From: Massilia sp. R2A-15
GTDB taxonomy: Bacteria; Pseudomonadota; Gammaproteobacteria; Burkholderiales; Burkholderiaceae_D
DNA length: 64,000 bases
NCBI RefSeq assembly: GCF_030704305.1
Contig: NZ_CP131935.1
Coordinates: 2,418,001 to 2,482,000, forward strand
Direction: 5' to 3'
Under the pieces are notes generated by a model. That model saw only the letters and a program-made list of their open reading frames with translations, made no database searches and was not told the origin of the DNA. The position numbers and the translations under genes were made by a program. Positions 45,790-54,691 of the stretch are shown one piece after another. The stretch's first letter is position 1; each line of letters opens with the position of its first letter.

Positions 45790-46257
45790 AAGTTTTTTAT
45801 AGGTTTCCTTGCGCACCGCGAGATCGCGCAACGCCACCGCCAGGCGCCGGAACTGTCCGGCGCCGACAGTGTCCGGCCACAGCGCCAGCGACGTACCGGC
45901 CGCGCCGTCGGCGCCGGACAGGCGCAGCAGCAACAGCCCGGGCCACAGCGTCGAACCCGGCAACAAGTGCACGACCGCGCCTTGCTCATCGGTGGCCCCA
46001 CTCTCTTGTTGTACCGTCAGCCGACATTGGCCGAGTCCAGATATATCAATCCGGCGCGCGTTTGCACGGCTGAGCAGCGCGCGCAGCGATGGCAGGGCCG
46101 CGATCATGCAGGCGCAGGCGGCCAGCCGCGGGTGGGAGAAATTGCCGGCGCCGCCGGCCATGGCCAGCGCGGCGCCCATGTTGGCCGCGCCATAGCACAG
46201 CAGCACGCCGCGCATCAGGCGCGACGGCACAACGACGGCAGACACCGCGATGGACAT
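45787..46257 (-). CDS. YgfX-like protein
   Basis: About 156 residues from ATG 46257. Two hydrophobic segments near the N-terminus are followed by a soluble beta-rich part with WPGLLLLRLSG, LALWPDTV and FRRLAVALRDL. The pattern is like the YgfX/CptA family of small inner-membrane proteins (toxin component of a SdhE-linked pair in E. coli), but the similarity is weak. No SdhE-like gene is adjacent. An upstream ATG at 46341 lies inside the fabF terminator and is rejected; no clear Shine-Dalgarno supports 46257. Confidence 0.55.
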   Translation of the reverse strand: MSIAVSAVVVPSRLMRGVLLCYGAANMGAALAMAGGAGNFSHPRLAACACMIAALPSLRALLSRANARRIDISGLGQCRLTVQQESGATDEQGAVVHLLPGSTLWPGLLLLRLSGADGAAGTSLALWPDTVGAGQFRRLAVALRDLAVRKETYKKL

Positions 46258-46323
46258 AAGGGAGGAAGGTGGTACGGGCTTCGACCGCGATGGCCGGGCA
46301 AAAGGGAAGCCTGAAACGTCAAA

Positions 46324-46350
46324 CGCCCATCCTTGAGACAAGGATGGGCG
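46324..46350 (-). terminator. Intrinsic terminator after fabF
   Basis: Perfect 12-bp stem CGCCCATCCTTG / CAAGGATGGGCG with a 3-nt loop, followed by TTTGACGTTT on the minus strand; 41 bp past the fabF stop. Confidence 0.85.
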
Positions 46351-46390
46351 CTGGGAGTTCAGTCGCCGGGAGGCCGGCGGGACTGTCGCG

Positions 46391-47641
46391 TTACGGCGCC
46401 TTGCCGAACACCAGGGAACCGTTGGTGCCGCCGAAGCCGAACGAGTTTTTCACCGCGTAATCGATCTTCATGTCCCGCGCGATATTGGCGCAGAAGTCCA
46501 GGTCGCAAGCAGGATCCTGGTTGAAGATGTTGATCGTCGGCGGCGAGACCTGGTTGTGCATCGCCAGCACCGTGAACACCGCCTCGAGGCCGCCAGCGCC
46601 CCCGAGCAGGTGGCCGGTCATCGACTTGGTGGAGTTCACCACCAGCTTCGACGCGTGCGCACCGAAGGTCTTCTTGATGCCCTGCACTTCGGCCAGGTCG
46701 CCCAGCGGCGTCGAGGTGCCGTGCGCGTTGACGTAGTCGATCTGCTCGACGTTGATGCCCGCATTGTCCAGCGCCGAGACCATGCAGCGGCTTGCGCCGG
46801 CGCCGTCTTCGACCGGCGAGGTCATGTGGTAGGCGTCGGCGCTCATGCCGAAGCCGAGCAGCTCGGCGTAGATCTTCGCGCCGCGCGCCTTGGCGTGCTC
46901 ATACTCTTCGAGCACCATGACGCCTGCGCCCTCGCCCAGCACGAAGCCGTCGCGGTCGACATCCCACGGCCGCGAAGCGGTGGCCGGATCGTCGTTGCGC
47001 GAGGACAGCGCGCGGGCCGAAGCGAAGCCGCCCAGGCCCAGCGGCGAGACGGTCGACTCGGCGCCGCCGGCGATCATCACGTCCGCGTCGCCATACTCGA
47101 TCAGGCGGCCAGCCGCGCCGATGCAGTGCAGGCCGGTGGTGCAGGCGGTGACGATGGCCAGGTTCGGGCCGCGCAGGCCGAACTTGATCGACAGGTCGCC
47201 CGAGATCATGTTGATGATCGAAGCAGGCACGAAGAACGGCGAAATGCGGCGCGGGCCGCGCTTGTCGTAGTCTTCCTTGGTTTCTTCGATCATCGGCAGG
47301 CCGCCAATGCCGGAGCCGACGATCACGCCGATGCGGTCGCGGTTTTCATCGGTGACTTCGATGCCGGAATCCTGCAGGGCCTGGATACCGGCCGCCATGC
47401 CGAAATGGATAAACGTATCCATGTGGCGCGCTTCTTTGCCGGGGATGTAATCCTCGATATTGAAGCCCTTGACTTCGCCCGCGAAACGGGTCGAAAACGG
47501 CTCGGCGTCGAACTTGGTGATGTTGGCAATGCCCGACTTGCCGGCCAGGGCCGCGCTCCAACTGTCGGCAATATTGTTGCCGATAGGTGAAACGGCACCC
47601 AGGCCGGTGATGACGACACGACGGTTTCGTGAACGGCTCAA
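46391..47641 (-). CDS. fabF: 3-oxoacyl-ACP synthase II
   Basis: Chain-elongating condensing enzyme of type II fatty acid synthesis, 416 residues. The Cys-His-His triad is visible: Cys167 in VTACTTG, His in [11 protein letters not shown] and His in [13 protein letters not shown]. It ends with the usual [14 protein letters not shown] segment. It follows acpP by 26 bp, the standard pairing. Confidence 0.97.
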   Translation of the reverse strand: MSRSRNRRVVITGLGAVSPIGNNIADSWSAALAGKSGIANITKFDAEPFSTRFAGEVKGFNIEDYIPGKEARHMDTFIHFGMAAGIQALQDSGIEVTDENRDRIGVIVGSGIGGLPMIEETKEDYDKRGPRRISPFFVPASIINMISGDLSIKFGLRGPNLAIVTACTTGLHCIGAAGRLIEYGDADVMIAGGAESTVSPLGLGGFASARALSSRNDDPATASRPWDVDRDGFVLGEGAGVMVLEEYEHAKARGAKIYAELLGFGMSADAYHMTSPVEDGAGASRCMVSALDNAGINVEQIDYVNAHGTSTPLGDLAEVQGIKKTFGAHASKLVVNSTKSMTGHLLGGAGGLEAVFTVLAMHNQVSPPTINIFNQDPACDLDFCANIARDMKIDYAVKNSFGFGGTNGSLVFGKAP

Positions 47642-47667
47642 GCGATTCTCCTGGTGCTAGCGGAAGC

Positions 47668-47907
47668 TTAGGCCTTGACGTGCGCCGTGGCGTAGTCGAT
47701 TGCCTGCTTCACGGTCGTGATCTTTTCAGCCTGCTCGTCAGGGATTTCCATTTCGAACTCGTCTTCCAGGGCCATTACCAGCTCGACGGTGTCGAGGGAA
47801 TCGGCGCCGAGGTCGTCAACGAACGAGGAATCGATTTTGATGTCTGCTTCTGCAACGCCCAGTTGTTCAGCGACGATTTTTTTAACGCGTTGTTCGATAT
47901 CCGACAT
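47668..47907 (-). CDS. acpP: Acyl carrier protein
   Basis: 79-residue acidic four-helix carrier of growing acyl chains. The phosphopantetheine site is Ser37 in [18 protein letters not shown]. AcpS encoded at 35558 would modify it. It lies 178 bp after fabG, so it probably also has its own promoter, as acpP often does for high expression. Confidence 0.98.
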   Translation of the reverse strand: MSDIEQRVKKIVAEQLGVAEADIKIDSSFVDDLGADSLDTVELVMALEDEFEMEIPDEQAEKITTVKQAIDYATAHVKA

Positions 47908-48085
47908 GTTATGGCTCCATTGTGTGTGTTACGGAAAGTGCGCGCATTTTATCAGGTTTGCGCGTTCTAGAACTAATTTCGGCGTATGACGTTAACTCAA
48001 CCGAAAGCACTGCTAAAAGACGAGATTTTGCTGGAATCGGGCCTGGCGCCCCCGCCAATTCTGCCCCACTTCAGCAAAACCTGCA

Positions 48086-48823
48086 TCAATTCATGAACAT
48101 CCCGCCATTCACGTGCAGGGTGGTGCCCGTGATATAGGCGCCTTGCGGGCCCGCCAAAAACGCCACCGCGTGGGCGATGTCTTCCGGAGCGCCCAGGCGG
48201 CCCAGCGGAATCTGGGTCAGCAAGGACGCATGCTGGTCGGCGCCGAGCGCCTTGGTCATGTCGGTGTCGATGAAGCCCGGCGCGACGCAATTGACGGTGA
48301 TATTGCGGCTGCCGATCTCGCGCGCCAGCGCGCGGCTCATGCCTTCCACGCCGGCCTTGGCCGCCGCGTAATTCATTTGCCCCGGATTGCCCGACGATGC
48401 TACCACCGACGTGATGTTAATAATACGCCCATGTTTGGATTTCATCATGCCGCGCAGAACGGCGCGCGACAGGCGGCCCACCGCGTTCAGGTTGGTGGCG
48501 ATGACGCTGTCCCACTCCTCGTCCTTCATGCGCATGGCCAGCTGGTCCTGGGTGATGCCGGCGTTGTTGACCAGGATGGTCAGGGCGCCGTAGCTGGCCG
48601 CCACGTCGGCCACCGCTGCCGCGCAGGCCGCGGCGTCGGTGACGTTGAGGGTCACGCCCTTGCCGCCGAAGTCCTTCAGGTATTCCGAGATGGCGGCCGC
48701 GCCGCTGTCGGTGGTGGCGGTGCCGACCACCTTGGCGCCCTGGCGCGCCAGTTCCAGCGCGATGGCCTTGCCGATACCGCGCGATGCGCCGGTGACCAGC
48801 GCGACTTGATTTTCCAGATTCAT
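48086..48823 (-). CDS. fabG: 3-oxoacyl-ACP reductase
   Basis: NADPH-dependent reductase of the fatty acid cycle, 245-residue short-chain dehydrogenase. Cofactor motif TGASRGIGKAIA, NNAG motif, catalytic Ser in NITSVVASSG and YxxxK as NYAAAKAG are present. It lies between fabD and acpP in the conserved fab order. Confidence 0.97.
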   Translation of the reverse strand: MNLENQVALVTGASRGIGKAIALELARQGAKVVGTATTDSGAAAISEYLKDFGGKGVTLNVTDAAACAAAVADVAASYGALTILVNNAGITQDQLAMRMKDEEWDSVIATNLNAVGRLSRAVLRGMMKSKHGRIINITSVVASSGNPGQMNYAAAKAGVEGMSRALAREIGSRNITVNCVAPGFIDTDMTKALGADQHASLLTQIPLGRLGAPEDIAHAVAFLAGPQGAYITGTTLHVNGGMFMN

Positions 48824-48854
48824 TGTTGTCCTTGATTGTAGTTATGCACCGCTT

Positions 48855-48881
48855 GTCGTTTCCGCCACTGGCGGAAACGAC
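48855..48881. terminator. 12-bp perfect hairpin in the fabD-fabG gap
   Basis: GTCGTTTCCGCC-ACT-GGCGGAAACGAC; no T-run on either side, so it may be a processing or repeat-derived structure rather than a terminator. It abuts the family B repeat. Confidence 0.4.
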
Positions 48882-48952
48882 CTCCTGCGAAGGCAGGAGC
48901 CCATGCTGACTCCGTTCGCCTCAGCATGGGTTCCTGCCTGCGCAGGAACGAC
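48878..48952. repeat. Family B inverted repeat, locus 2
   Basis: About 32-bp arms (CGACCTCC..CATGCTGA and TCAGCATGGG..GGAACGAC) around an 11-bp spacer, each arm with an internal hairpin (CTCCTGC/GCAGGAG; TTCCTGC/GCAGGAA). It ends 3 bp from the fabD stop codon. Confidence 0.85.
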
Positions 48953-48955
48953 AGA

Positions 48956-49897
48956 TCAGTTCAGCGTTGCGAGCACGCGCTCGAGCGATGCCTGGTCCAC
49001 CAGCGCTTCGCCGGCCAGGCGCGCATCGATGCGCTTGGCCATGCCGATCAGCACCTTGCTCGGTGCGCTTTCGATCACTTGCGTCACGCCCTGGTCAGCC
49101 ATGAACTGCATCGCTTCGACCCAGCGTACCGGGCTGGCGGCCTGGCGCACCAGCGCGTCCTTGATCGCGGCCGGGTCGCGCACGATGGCGACGTCGACGT
49201 TGTTGACCAGGTCGATTTGCGGCGCGGAGAATTCGATGCCGGCCATGTAAGCCTGCAGGCGGTCCGACGCGGGTTTCAACAGCGACGAGTGGAACGGCGC
49301 CGACACCGCCAGTTTCATGGCGCGCTTGGCGCCCTTGGCCTTGGCGATCTCGCAGGCGCGGTCCACCGCCGCGGTATGGCCGGCGATCACGATCTGGGTT
49401 GGTTCGTTGAAATTGACCGGCTCGATGACGGCGCCCGGCGTTTCAGCGGCCGCTTCGGCGCACACGGCGCGCACGTCGTCGGCCGACAGGCCCAGCACGA
49501 CGGCCATGCCGCCCTGCCCGACCGGCACCGCGTCCTGCATCGCGCCGGCGCGGAAACGCACCAGCGGCACGGCGTCCTTGAACGGGATCACGCCGGCGGC
49601 GACCAGCGCCGAGTATTCACCGAGGCTGTGGCCGGCCACCATGGCTGGCGCCGGGCCGCCGGCGGCGATCCAGGCGCGGTACACGGCGACGGCGGCGGTC
49701 AGCATGACCGGCTGGGTGTTGGTGGTCAGGTCGAGGTCTTCCTTCGGGCCTTCGGCAATCATCTTGCCGAGGTCGAAGCCGAGCGCGTCCGACGCTTCGG
49801 CGACGGTCTGGTCAACCACCGCGTTGCCGGCAAAGCCATTCAACATGCCGACGGCTTGCGAGCCCTGGCCAGGAAACAGGAATGCGAATTTAGTCAT
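48956..49897 (-). CDS. fabD: Malonyl-CoA:ACP transacylase
   Basis: Loads malonyl groups onto ACP; 313 residues. N-terminal FLFPGQGSQ, nucleophile Ser91 in GHSLGEYSALVA, and C-terminal QVIESAPSKVLIG are typical. It is 44 bp after fabH. The downstream gap to fabG holds a family B repeat, which could affect operon processing. Confidence 0.97.
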   Translation of the reverse strand: MTKFAFLFPGQGSQAVGMLNGFAGNAVVDQTVAEASDALGFDLGKMIAEGPKEDLDLTTNTQPVMLTAAVAVYRAWIAAGGPAPAMVAGHSLGEYSALVAAGVIPFKDAVPLVRFRAGAMQDAVPVGQGGMAVVLGLSADDVRAVCAEAAAETPGAVIEPVNFNEPTQIVIAGHTAAVDRACEIAKAKGAKRAMKLAVSAPFHSSLLKPASDRLQAYMAGIEFSAPQIDLVNNVDVAIVRDPAAIKDALVRQAASPVRWVEAMQFMADQGVTQVIESAPSKVLIGMAKRIDARLAGEALVDQASLERVLATLN

Positions 49898-49941
49898 TGA
49901 AACTGTGTGCTCCAGAGATCGTTATTGTTCAGTGCTGCCGA

Positions 49942-50928
49942 TTACATGCGTGCCAGCACGGCGCCCCAGGTGAAGCCGCCGCCGACGCCTTCCATCAGCA
50001 CATTATGTCCCGGCTTGATGCGGCCATCGCGCACGGCTGCATCGAGCGCCAGCGGAATCGAGGCGGCGGAGGTATTGCCGTGCTGATCGACGGTGACGAC
50101 CATCTTGTCTTCCGGCAGCTTGAGCTTCTTGGCGGTGCTCTTCATGATGCGGATGTTGGCCTGGTGCGGCACCAGCCAGTCGAGTTCTGCCGGCTTCATG
50201 CCGGCGTGTTCCAGCGCCTCGTTGGCGACCTGCTCGAGCACCGATACGGCCAGCTTGTAGACCGCCGGGCCGTCCATGTACAGGAAACCGCTGCCGGCGA
50301 TGGCGCCGTTGGCCAGGCTGCCCGGCACGGAAAGGATGTCGGCGTGGCTGCCGTCGGCGTGCAGCTTGGTGGCCAGGATGCCCGGCTCGCTCGATGCGGT
50401 CATGACGATCGCGCCGGCGCCGTCGCCGAACAGCACGCAGGTGGTGCGGTCGTCGAAATTGAGGATGCGCGAAAACACTTCGGCGCCGATCACCAGCACG
50501 TTCTTGTGGGCGCCGGCCTTGATGAAGGCGTCGGCCACCGACACCGCGTACACGAAGCCGCTGCAGACGGCCTGGACGTCGAAGGCGGCGCCGTGGTTGC
50601 CCATGCCCAGCTTTTGCTGGACGATGCAGGCCGTGCTCGGGAAACTTCCGTAGAAATCCGGGGTCGAACTGGCAACGATGACCAGGTCGATATCCTGCGG
50701 CTGCAGGTCGGCCATCTCGAGCGCCTTGCGGGCCGCGTTCACCGCCAGGTCCGACGACAACTCGTCCGCCGCGGCGTAGTGGCGCGCCGAAATACCGCTG
50801 CGCGAGACGATCCACTCGTCCGAGGTTTCGATGCCCTTGGCGGCCAGTTGCGCGGTCAGGTCTTCATTGGTGACGCGTTGCTTCGGCAGGTAGCTGCCGG
50901 TGCCGATAATCTTGCTGTACAAAGTCAT
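49942..50928 (-). CDS. fabH: 3-oxoacyl-ACP synthase III
   Basis: Starts fatty acid synthesis by condensing acetyl-CoA with malonyl-ACP; 328 residues. Catalytic Cys122 ([10 protein letters not shown]), His in PHQANIRIM and Asn in GNTSAASIP form the triad. It is 14 bp after plsX in the conserved plsX-fabH-fabD run. Confidence 0.97.
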   Translation of the reverse strand: MTLYSKIIGTGSYLPKQRVTNEDLTAQLAAKGIETSDEWIVSRSGISARHYAAADELSSDLAVNAARKALEMADLQPQDIDLVIVASSTPDFYGSFPSTACIVQQKLGMGNHGAAFDVQAVCSGFVYAVSVADAFIKAGAHKNVLVIGAEVFSRILNFDDRTTCVLFGDGAGAIVMTASSEPGILATKLHADGSHADILSVPGSLANGAIAGSGFLYMDGPAVYKLAVSVLEQVANEALEHAGMKPAELDWLVPHQANIRIMKSTAKKLKLPEDKMVVTVDQHGNTSAASIPLALDAAVRDGRIKPGHNVLMEGVGGGFTWGAVLARM

Positions 50929-50942
50929 TGCTGGCCGTCCAC

Positions 50943-52016
50943 TTAGAGGGTTGGGTTTGGCGCCGCCAGGTCGGACACGGCCCGCTCCGGCGCATTGGGC
51001 ATCAGCTCGGCGATCATGGTCGAGAGCTGTTCCTGCACATTAAATTTCGCTGCGTCGAAGGCGCGCTTGATCGCCCACTCGTAGGAGTAGGCGTCGGCGC
51101 TGCCGTGGCTCTTGAACACGAGGCCGCGCAAGCCCAGCAGTCCGGCGCCGTTGTAGCGCGACGGGTTGAAGCGGTGCTTGATCTGGTCCAGCGCGCCCTT
51201 GGCGATAAGCGCGCCGAGCATGGTCAGCACGTTGCGCCGGAATTCGGTGTTGATCACGTCCTTCATGAAGCGGCCCAGACCTTCGATCGCCTTCAGGGTG
51301 ACGTTGCCGACAAAGCCGTCGCACACGACCACGTTGACGGTGCCCTTGAAGATGTCATTGCCTTCGACGTTGCCGTAGAAATTGAGCAGGCCGCGCGCGT
51401 GGTCTTCGTGCAGCAGCTTGGCGGTGGCCTTGACCACTTCGTTGCCCTTGATGTCTTCGGTGCCGACGTTGAGCAGGCCGATGGTCGGGCGCGCTTCGCC
51501 TTCCATCGCGGAAAACAGGACCGAGCCCATCACCGCGAACTGGTGCAGGTGGTGCGCTTCGCAATCGACGTTGGCGCCCAGGTCGAGCATGTAGGTAGGG
51601 CCGTTCTTCTGGTTCGGCAGGATCGAGCAGATGGCCGGGCGGTCAACGCCAGGCATGGTCTTGAGCACGTAGCGCGACACGGCCATCAGGGCGCCGGTGT
51701 TGCCGGCCGAGACGCAGGCTTGCGCCTGGCCGCCCTTGACCGCCTCGATCGCCACGCGCATCGAGGAATCCTTCTTGCGGCGCAGCGCCACTTCAATGGC
51801 GTCGTCCATTTCCACCACTTCGGAGGCATGCTGGATGGTGATGCGCGGATGGCTGTCAGCCTTGAGCCGATGCAATTCGGCGCGGATGTCGGCTTCGATG
51901 CCGACCAGGATCAGCGCGGCCTCGGGCTCGTGCTTGAGAAAGGAGATGGCTGCCGGAATGGTCACGGAACAACCGTGGTCGCCGCCCATGCAGTCGATCG
52001 ATAAAGTAATTGTCAT
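50943..52016 (-). CDS. plsX: Phosphate acyltransferase
   Basis: Converts acyl-ACP to acyl-phosphate, the donor for PlsY in phospholipid synthesis. The 357-residue protein shows the N-terminal [10 protein letters not shown] motif, AMGS-like Gly-rich loops, [11 protein letters not shown] and [13 protein letters not shown], all typical. It follows rpmF by 189 bp in the widespread yceD-rpmF-plsX order. Confidence 0.97.
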   Translation of the reverse strand: MTITLSIDCMGGDHGCSVTIPAAISFLKHEPEAALILVGIEADIRAELHRLKADSHPRITIQHASEVVEMDDAIEVALRRKKDSSMRVAIEAVKGGQAQACVSAGNTGALMAVSRYVLKTMPGVDRPAICSILPNQKNGPTYMLDLGANVDCEAHHLHQFAVMGSVLFSAMEGEARPTIGLLNVGTEDIKGNEVVKATAKLLHEDHARGLLNFYGNVEGNDIFKGTVNVVVCDGFVGNVTLKAIEGLGRFMKDVINTEFRRNVLTMLGALIAKGALDQIKHRFNPSRYNGAGLLGLRGLVFKSHGSADAYSYEWAIKRAFDAAKFNVQEQLSTMIAELMPNAPERAVSDLAAPNPTL

Positions 52017-52205
52017 TTGGTAGGTGCGTGCCGCGGCTCAAACATGGCGGGCGGCAGGATGCGATCTGTGGGCGAGCGCCAGGCAGAGTCAGCGTAATTC
52101 AAAATGACGGAGTGCAAATTTTTGCAGCCGAAGACAAAGAAAAAGCGGTGCCACGCAAACCAGCTACGTCGCACCGCCTTCATCTTACTCAAAACAGGAC
52201 GTCGA

Positions 52206-52388
52206 TTACTCGTCGTTCTTGGTCTTGAGAACCTTACGGCCACGGTAGAAGCCGTTAGGGCTGATGTGGTGACGCAGGTGCGTCTCGCCGGTCGTAGGCT
52301 CGATGCCCAGCTGTGGCGCGACCAGGAAGTCGTGCGAGCGGTGCATGCCGCGCTTCGAAGGGGATTTCTTATTCTGCTGAACTGCCAT
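52206..52388 (-). CDS. rpmF: 50S ribosomal protein L32
   Basis: 60-residue basic ribosomal protein starting [20 protein letters not shown] and ending in [13 protein letters not shown], the conserved L32 ends. It lacks zinc-finger cysteines, as do many proteobacterial L32 proteins. AGGAG lies just upstream. It sits between yceD and plsX. Confidence 0.97.
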   Translation of the reverse strand: MAVQQNKKSPSKRGMHRSHDFLVAPQLGIEPTTGETHLRHHISPNGFYRGRKVLKTKNDE

Positions 52389-52567
52389 GATAACTCCTAA
52401 TACATAAGTTCTAAAATTCTAACACATTCGACTGGCAAATACATGCGAATCGAGTATCCCAGCGGCAAATATTACTTTACCGACATGTTTAACGCTTGTA
52501 CTGCATTTTCCAACATCACTGCCATACTCGATTGCTACACGCGTTTGACACGTTTGTTACGTACTGC

Positions 52568-53065
52568 TTATTCGGTTTTCAGGTCCTTGAGGCCGGCGAA
52601 CGGCGACGGCTTGACCGCCTTCAGCGCATCGAGCTGCTTCGTATCCGGGCAGACTTCGTGCTTCGGCACGGTCGGCAAGGCCAGCAGCGCCTCGTCTTCG
52701 ATCAGGTCGCGGATATCGCAGTCGCGGGTGCCGACAATCACATCGACGCTCTCGTCATCGAGGATCTCCTCGATCGCATCGGCATCCTCGTCGTCCTTGC
52801 CCAGCACCAGCATGGTCGACGAATCCATTTCGTAGGCAAACGGGGCCAGGCATCGCTGGCAGACCAGCTGCACGGTTCCGGAGACCGACAAGGTCATCGA
52901 CGGATAGCCCTGGATGGTGACCGCGCCATCGACTGCCCAGGCGATCTCGCCCGACTGGTCGGCGCACTCCTTGCTCAAGCGGCTCATTTCGGCGACTGGC
53001 GTGACGCCATCGCGATGGCCGTTGCTTCGACTAAATTCAAAGGCGTCGATGACAAAAGCGCTCAT
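52568..53065 (-). CDS. yceD: DUF177 (YceD-type) rRNA accumulation protein
   Basis: 165 residues. The DUF177 signature LVCQRCLAPFAYEM with a CxxC pair is followed by an acidic stretch (LGKDDEDADAIEEILDDE), the conserved DLIEDEALLALP and a second Cys near the end (CPDTKQ). In E. coli YceD affects 23S rRNA levels, and the gene is linked to rpmF, as here. ATG 53065 has AGGGTGG 8 nt upstream; GTG at 53077 is less likely. Confidence 0.93.
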   Translation of the reverse strand: MSAFVIDAFEFSRSNGHRDGVTPVAEMSRLSKECADQSGEIAWAVDGAVTIQGYPSMTLSVSGTVQLVCQRCLAPFAYEMDSSTMLVLGKDDEDADAIEEILDDESVDVIVGTRDCDIRDLIEDEALLALPTVPKHEVCPDTKQLDALKAVKPSPFAGLKDLKTE

Positions 53066-53207
53066 TTGAGAAACCACCCTGAGAAAACCTGCGATAATAG
53101 CAGGCTTATCCCCATGCAGTCAAAGACTTGCCGCTTTTTTTTGCGGCGAGGAGCCAGGCGTGTCGCCCGCGATACGAATTGGCGGGCTGCACCCGACCGA
53201 GCCTGCG

Positions 53208-53822
53208 ATGATACCAAATTCCGCCCCGCCCCGCCTGATTCTTGCGTCGAGTTCGGCCTATCGCCGCGAGTTGCTGTCACGCTTGCAACTGCCGTTCGAG
53301 GTGATGGCGCCCGACATCGACGAGACATCCTTGCCTGGCGAACAACCGGAAGCGACGGCGCTGCGGCTGGCGCGCGAGAAGGCGGCGGCGGTGGCGCGCC
53401 AGGCGCCGGGCAGCATCGTGATCGGGTCAGACCAGGTCGCCACGCTCGACGGCGAGCAGATCGGCAAGCCGGGCGACCATGCGCGCGCGCTGGCCCAGCT
53501 GCAAAAGATGCGCGGACGGCGCGTGGTGTTCCACACCGCCCTGTGCGTGTGGGACAGCCGCGCCTGCGCCCTTACCGGCCCGTCTCAGCTGGACAACATC
53601 CAGACCATCGTCACCTTCCGCGACCTGCCCGATGCCGAGCTCGACGCCTACCTGCGCATCGAACAGCCCTACGATTGCGCCGGCAGCGCCAAGAACGAAG
53701 GGCTGGGCATCGCGATCCTGGAGCGGATCGACAGCAGCGACCCGACCGCGCTGACCGGCCTGCCCATGATTGCCCTCACCGCCATGCTGCGCAAGGCGGG
53801 CGTGCGCTTTTTCGGCCTTTGA
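53208..53822 (+). CDS. maf: Maf family nucleoside triphosphate pyrophosphatase (YceF type)
   Basis: 204 residues. The Maf fold motifs LILASSSAYRRELLSRL, DIDET, LAREKA, GSDQVA and KPGD are all seen, and CAGSAKNEGLG is the YceF-type signature (7-methyl-GTP pyrophosphatase), not the dTTPase type. The start at 53208 puts the conserved LASSS about 10 residues in; an earlier ATG at 53160 would add 16 residues. It is divergent from yceD and 24 bp before the methyltransferase gene. Confidence 0.93.
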   Translation: MIPNSAPPRLILASSSAYRRELLSRLQLPFEVMAPDIDETSLPGEQPEATALRLAREKAAAVARQAPGSIVIGSDQVATLDGEQIGKPGDHARALAQLQKMRGRRVVFHTALCVWDSRACALTGPSQLDNIQTIVTFRDLPDAELDAYLRIEQPYDCAGSAKNEGLGIAILERIDSSDPTALTGLPMIALTAMLRKAGVRFFGL

Positions 53823-53846
53823 ACCATTTACCCTACTAACAAGAAT

Positions 53847-54593
53847 ATGCCCGGCATCCTGTACCTCATTCCCAACACCCTTGGCCCCACCGACGCCGTA
53901 GCCGGCGCCCTGAACCACGTCATCCCCAAACACGTGCAGGCGCTGACCGCGCGGCTCGACTGCTTTGTGGCCGAGAACGCGAAGACCGCGCGCGCCTTCC
54001 TCAAACTGATCGCGATCGATCATCCGCTGGCCAGGCCGCTGCAGGAAATCGATATCGCTGAACTGAACGTGAATACCCCGCCGGCGGCGCTCGAGGGCCT
54101 GCTGGCGCCGCTGCTGGCCGGGCGCGATTGCGGGCTGGTGTCCGAAGCGGGCGTGCCGGCGGTGGCCGATCCGGGCGCCGACCTGGTGCGCCTGGCGCAT
54201 CAGCACGGCATCACGGTCAAGCCGCTGGTCGGGCCGTCGTCGCTATTGCTGGCGGTGATGGCCAGCGGGCTTAATGGGCAAAGCTTCGCGTTCAACGGCT
54301 ATCTACCGACCGACGCGGCGCAGCGGGCCAAGCGGATCAAGGAGCTGGAGCAGCGTTCGAGCCGCGAGAAGCAGACGCAATTGCTGATCGAGACGCCGTA
54401 TCGCAATGGCGCCATGCTGGAGGCGCTTTCCGGAGCATGTCTTCCGGGGACGCTGATTTGCGTAGCGACGGATTTATCGCTGCCGACCGAATCGATCCGC
54501 ACCCTGAGCGCGGCCAAATGGAAGGCGGCACTCGCTGGCGGCAAGGCGCCGGACTTCCACAAGAAGCCGACGGTATTCCTGCTGCTGGCTTAA
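53847..54593 (+). CDS. SAM-dependent methyltransferase, tetrapyrrole methylase (RsmI-like) family
   Basis: 248 residues. The tetrapyrrole-methylase fold is indicated by CGLVSEAGVPAVADPGADLVRLA and VKPLVGPSSLLLAVMASGLNGQSFAFNGYLP, the substrate/SAM-binding loops of RsmI-type 16S rRNA 2'-O-methyltransferases. It lacks the N-terminal GNLxDIT pattern of RsmI, so it is probably a paralogue of unknown target. It is co-directional with maf. Confidence 0.87.
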   Translation: MPGILYLIPNTLGPTDAVAGALNHVIPKHVQALTARLDCFVAENAKTARAFLKLIAIDHPLARPLQEIDIAELNVNTPPAALEGLLAPLLAGRDCGLVSEAGVPAVADPGADLVRLAHQHGITVKPLVGPSSLLLAVMASGLNGQSFAFNGYLPTDAAQRAKRIKELEQRSSREKQTQLLIETPYRNGAMLEALSGACLPGTLICVATDLSLPTESIRTLSAAKWKAALAGGKAPDFHKKPTVFLLLA

Positions 54594-54596
54594 GAA

Positions 54597-54683
54597 CGTC
54601 GTTCCTGCGAAGGCAGGAACCCATGCTGAAGAAGCGTATCGGTGGGCTTGCTCAGTATAGGTACCAGCCTTCGCTGGTACGAC
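54597..54683. repeat. Family B inverted repeat, locus 3
   Basis: Arms GTCGTTCCTGCG..CATGCTGA and CTCAGTATAGG..CTGGTACGAC with internal hairpins (TTCCTGC/GCAGGAA; TACCAGC/GCTGGTA, a compensated pair). It fills the gap between two convergent stop codons, 4 and 9 bp away. Confidence 0.85.
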
Positions 54684-54691
54684 AGGCGGCG

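Noticed and set aside
46258..46341. Upstream ATG extending the YgfX-like protein
   Set aside because: The codon lies inside the perfect fabF terminator hairpin, and the added residues are not hydrophobic or conserved-looking.
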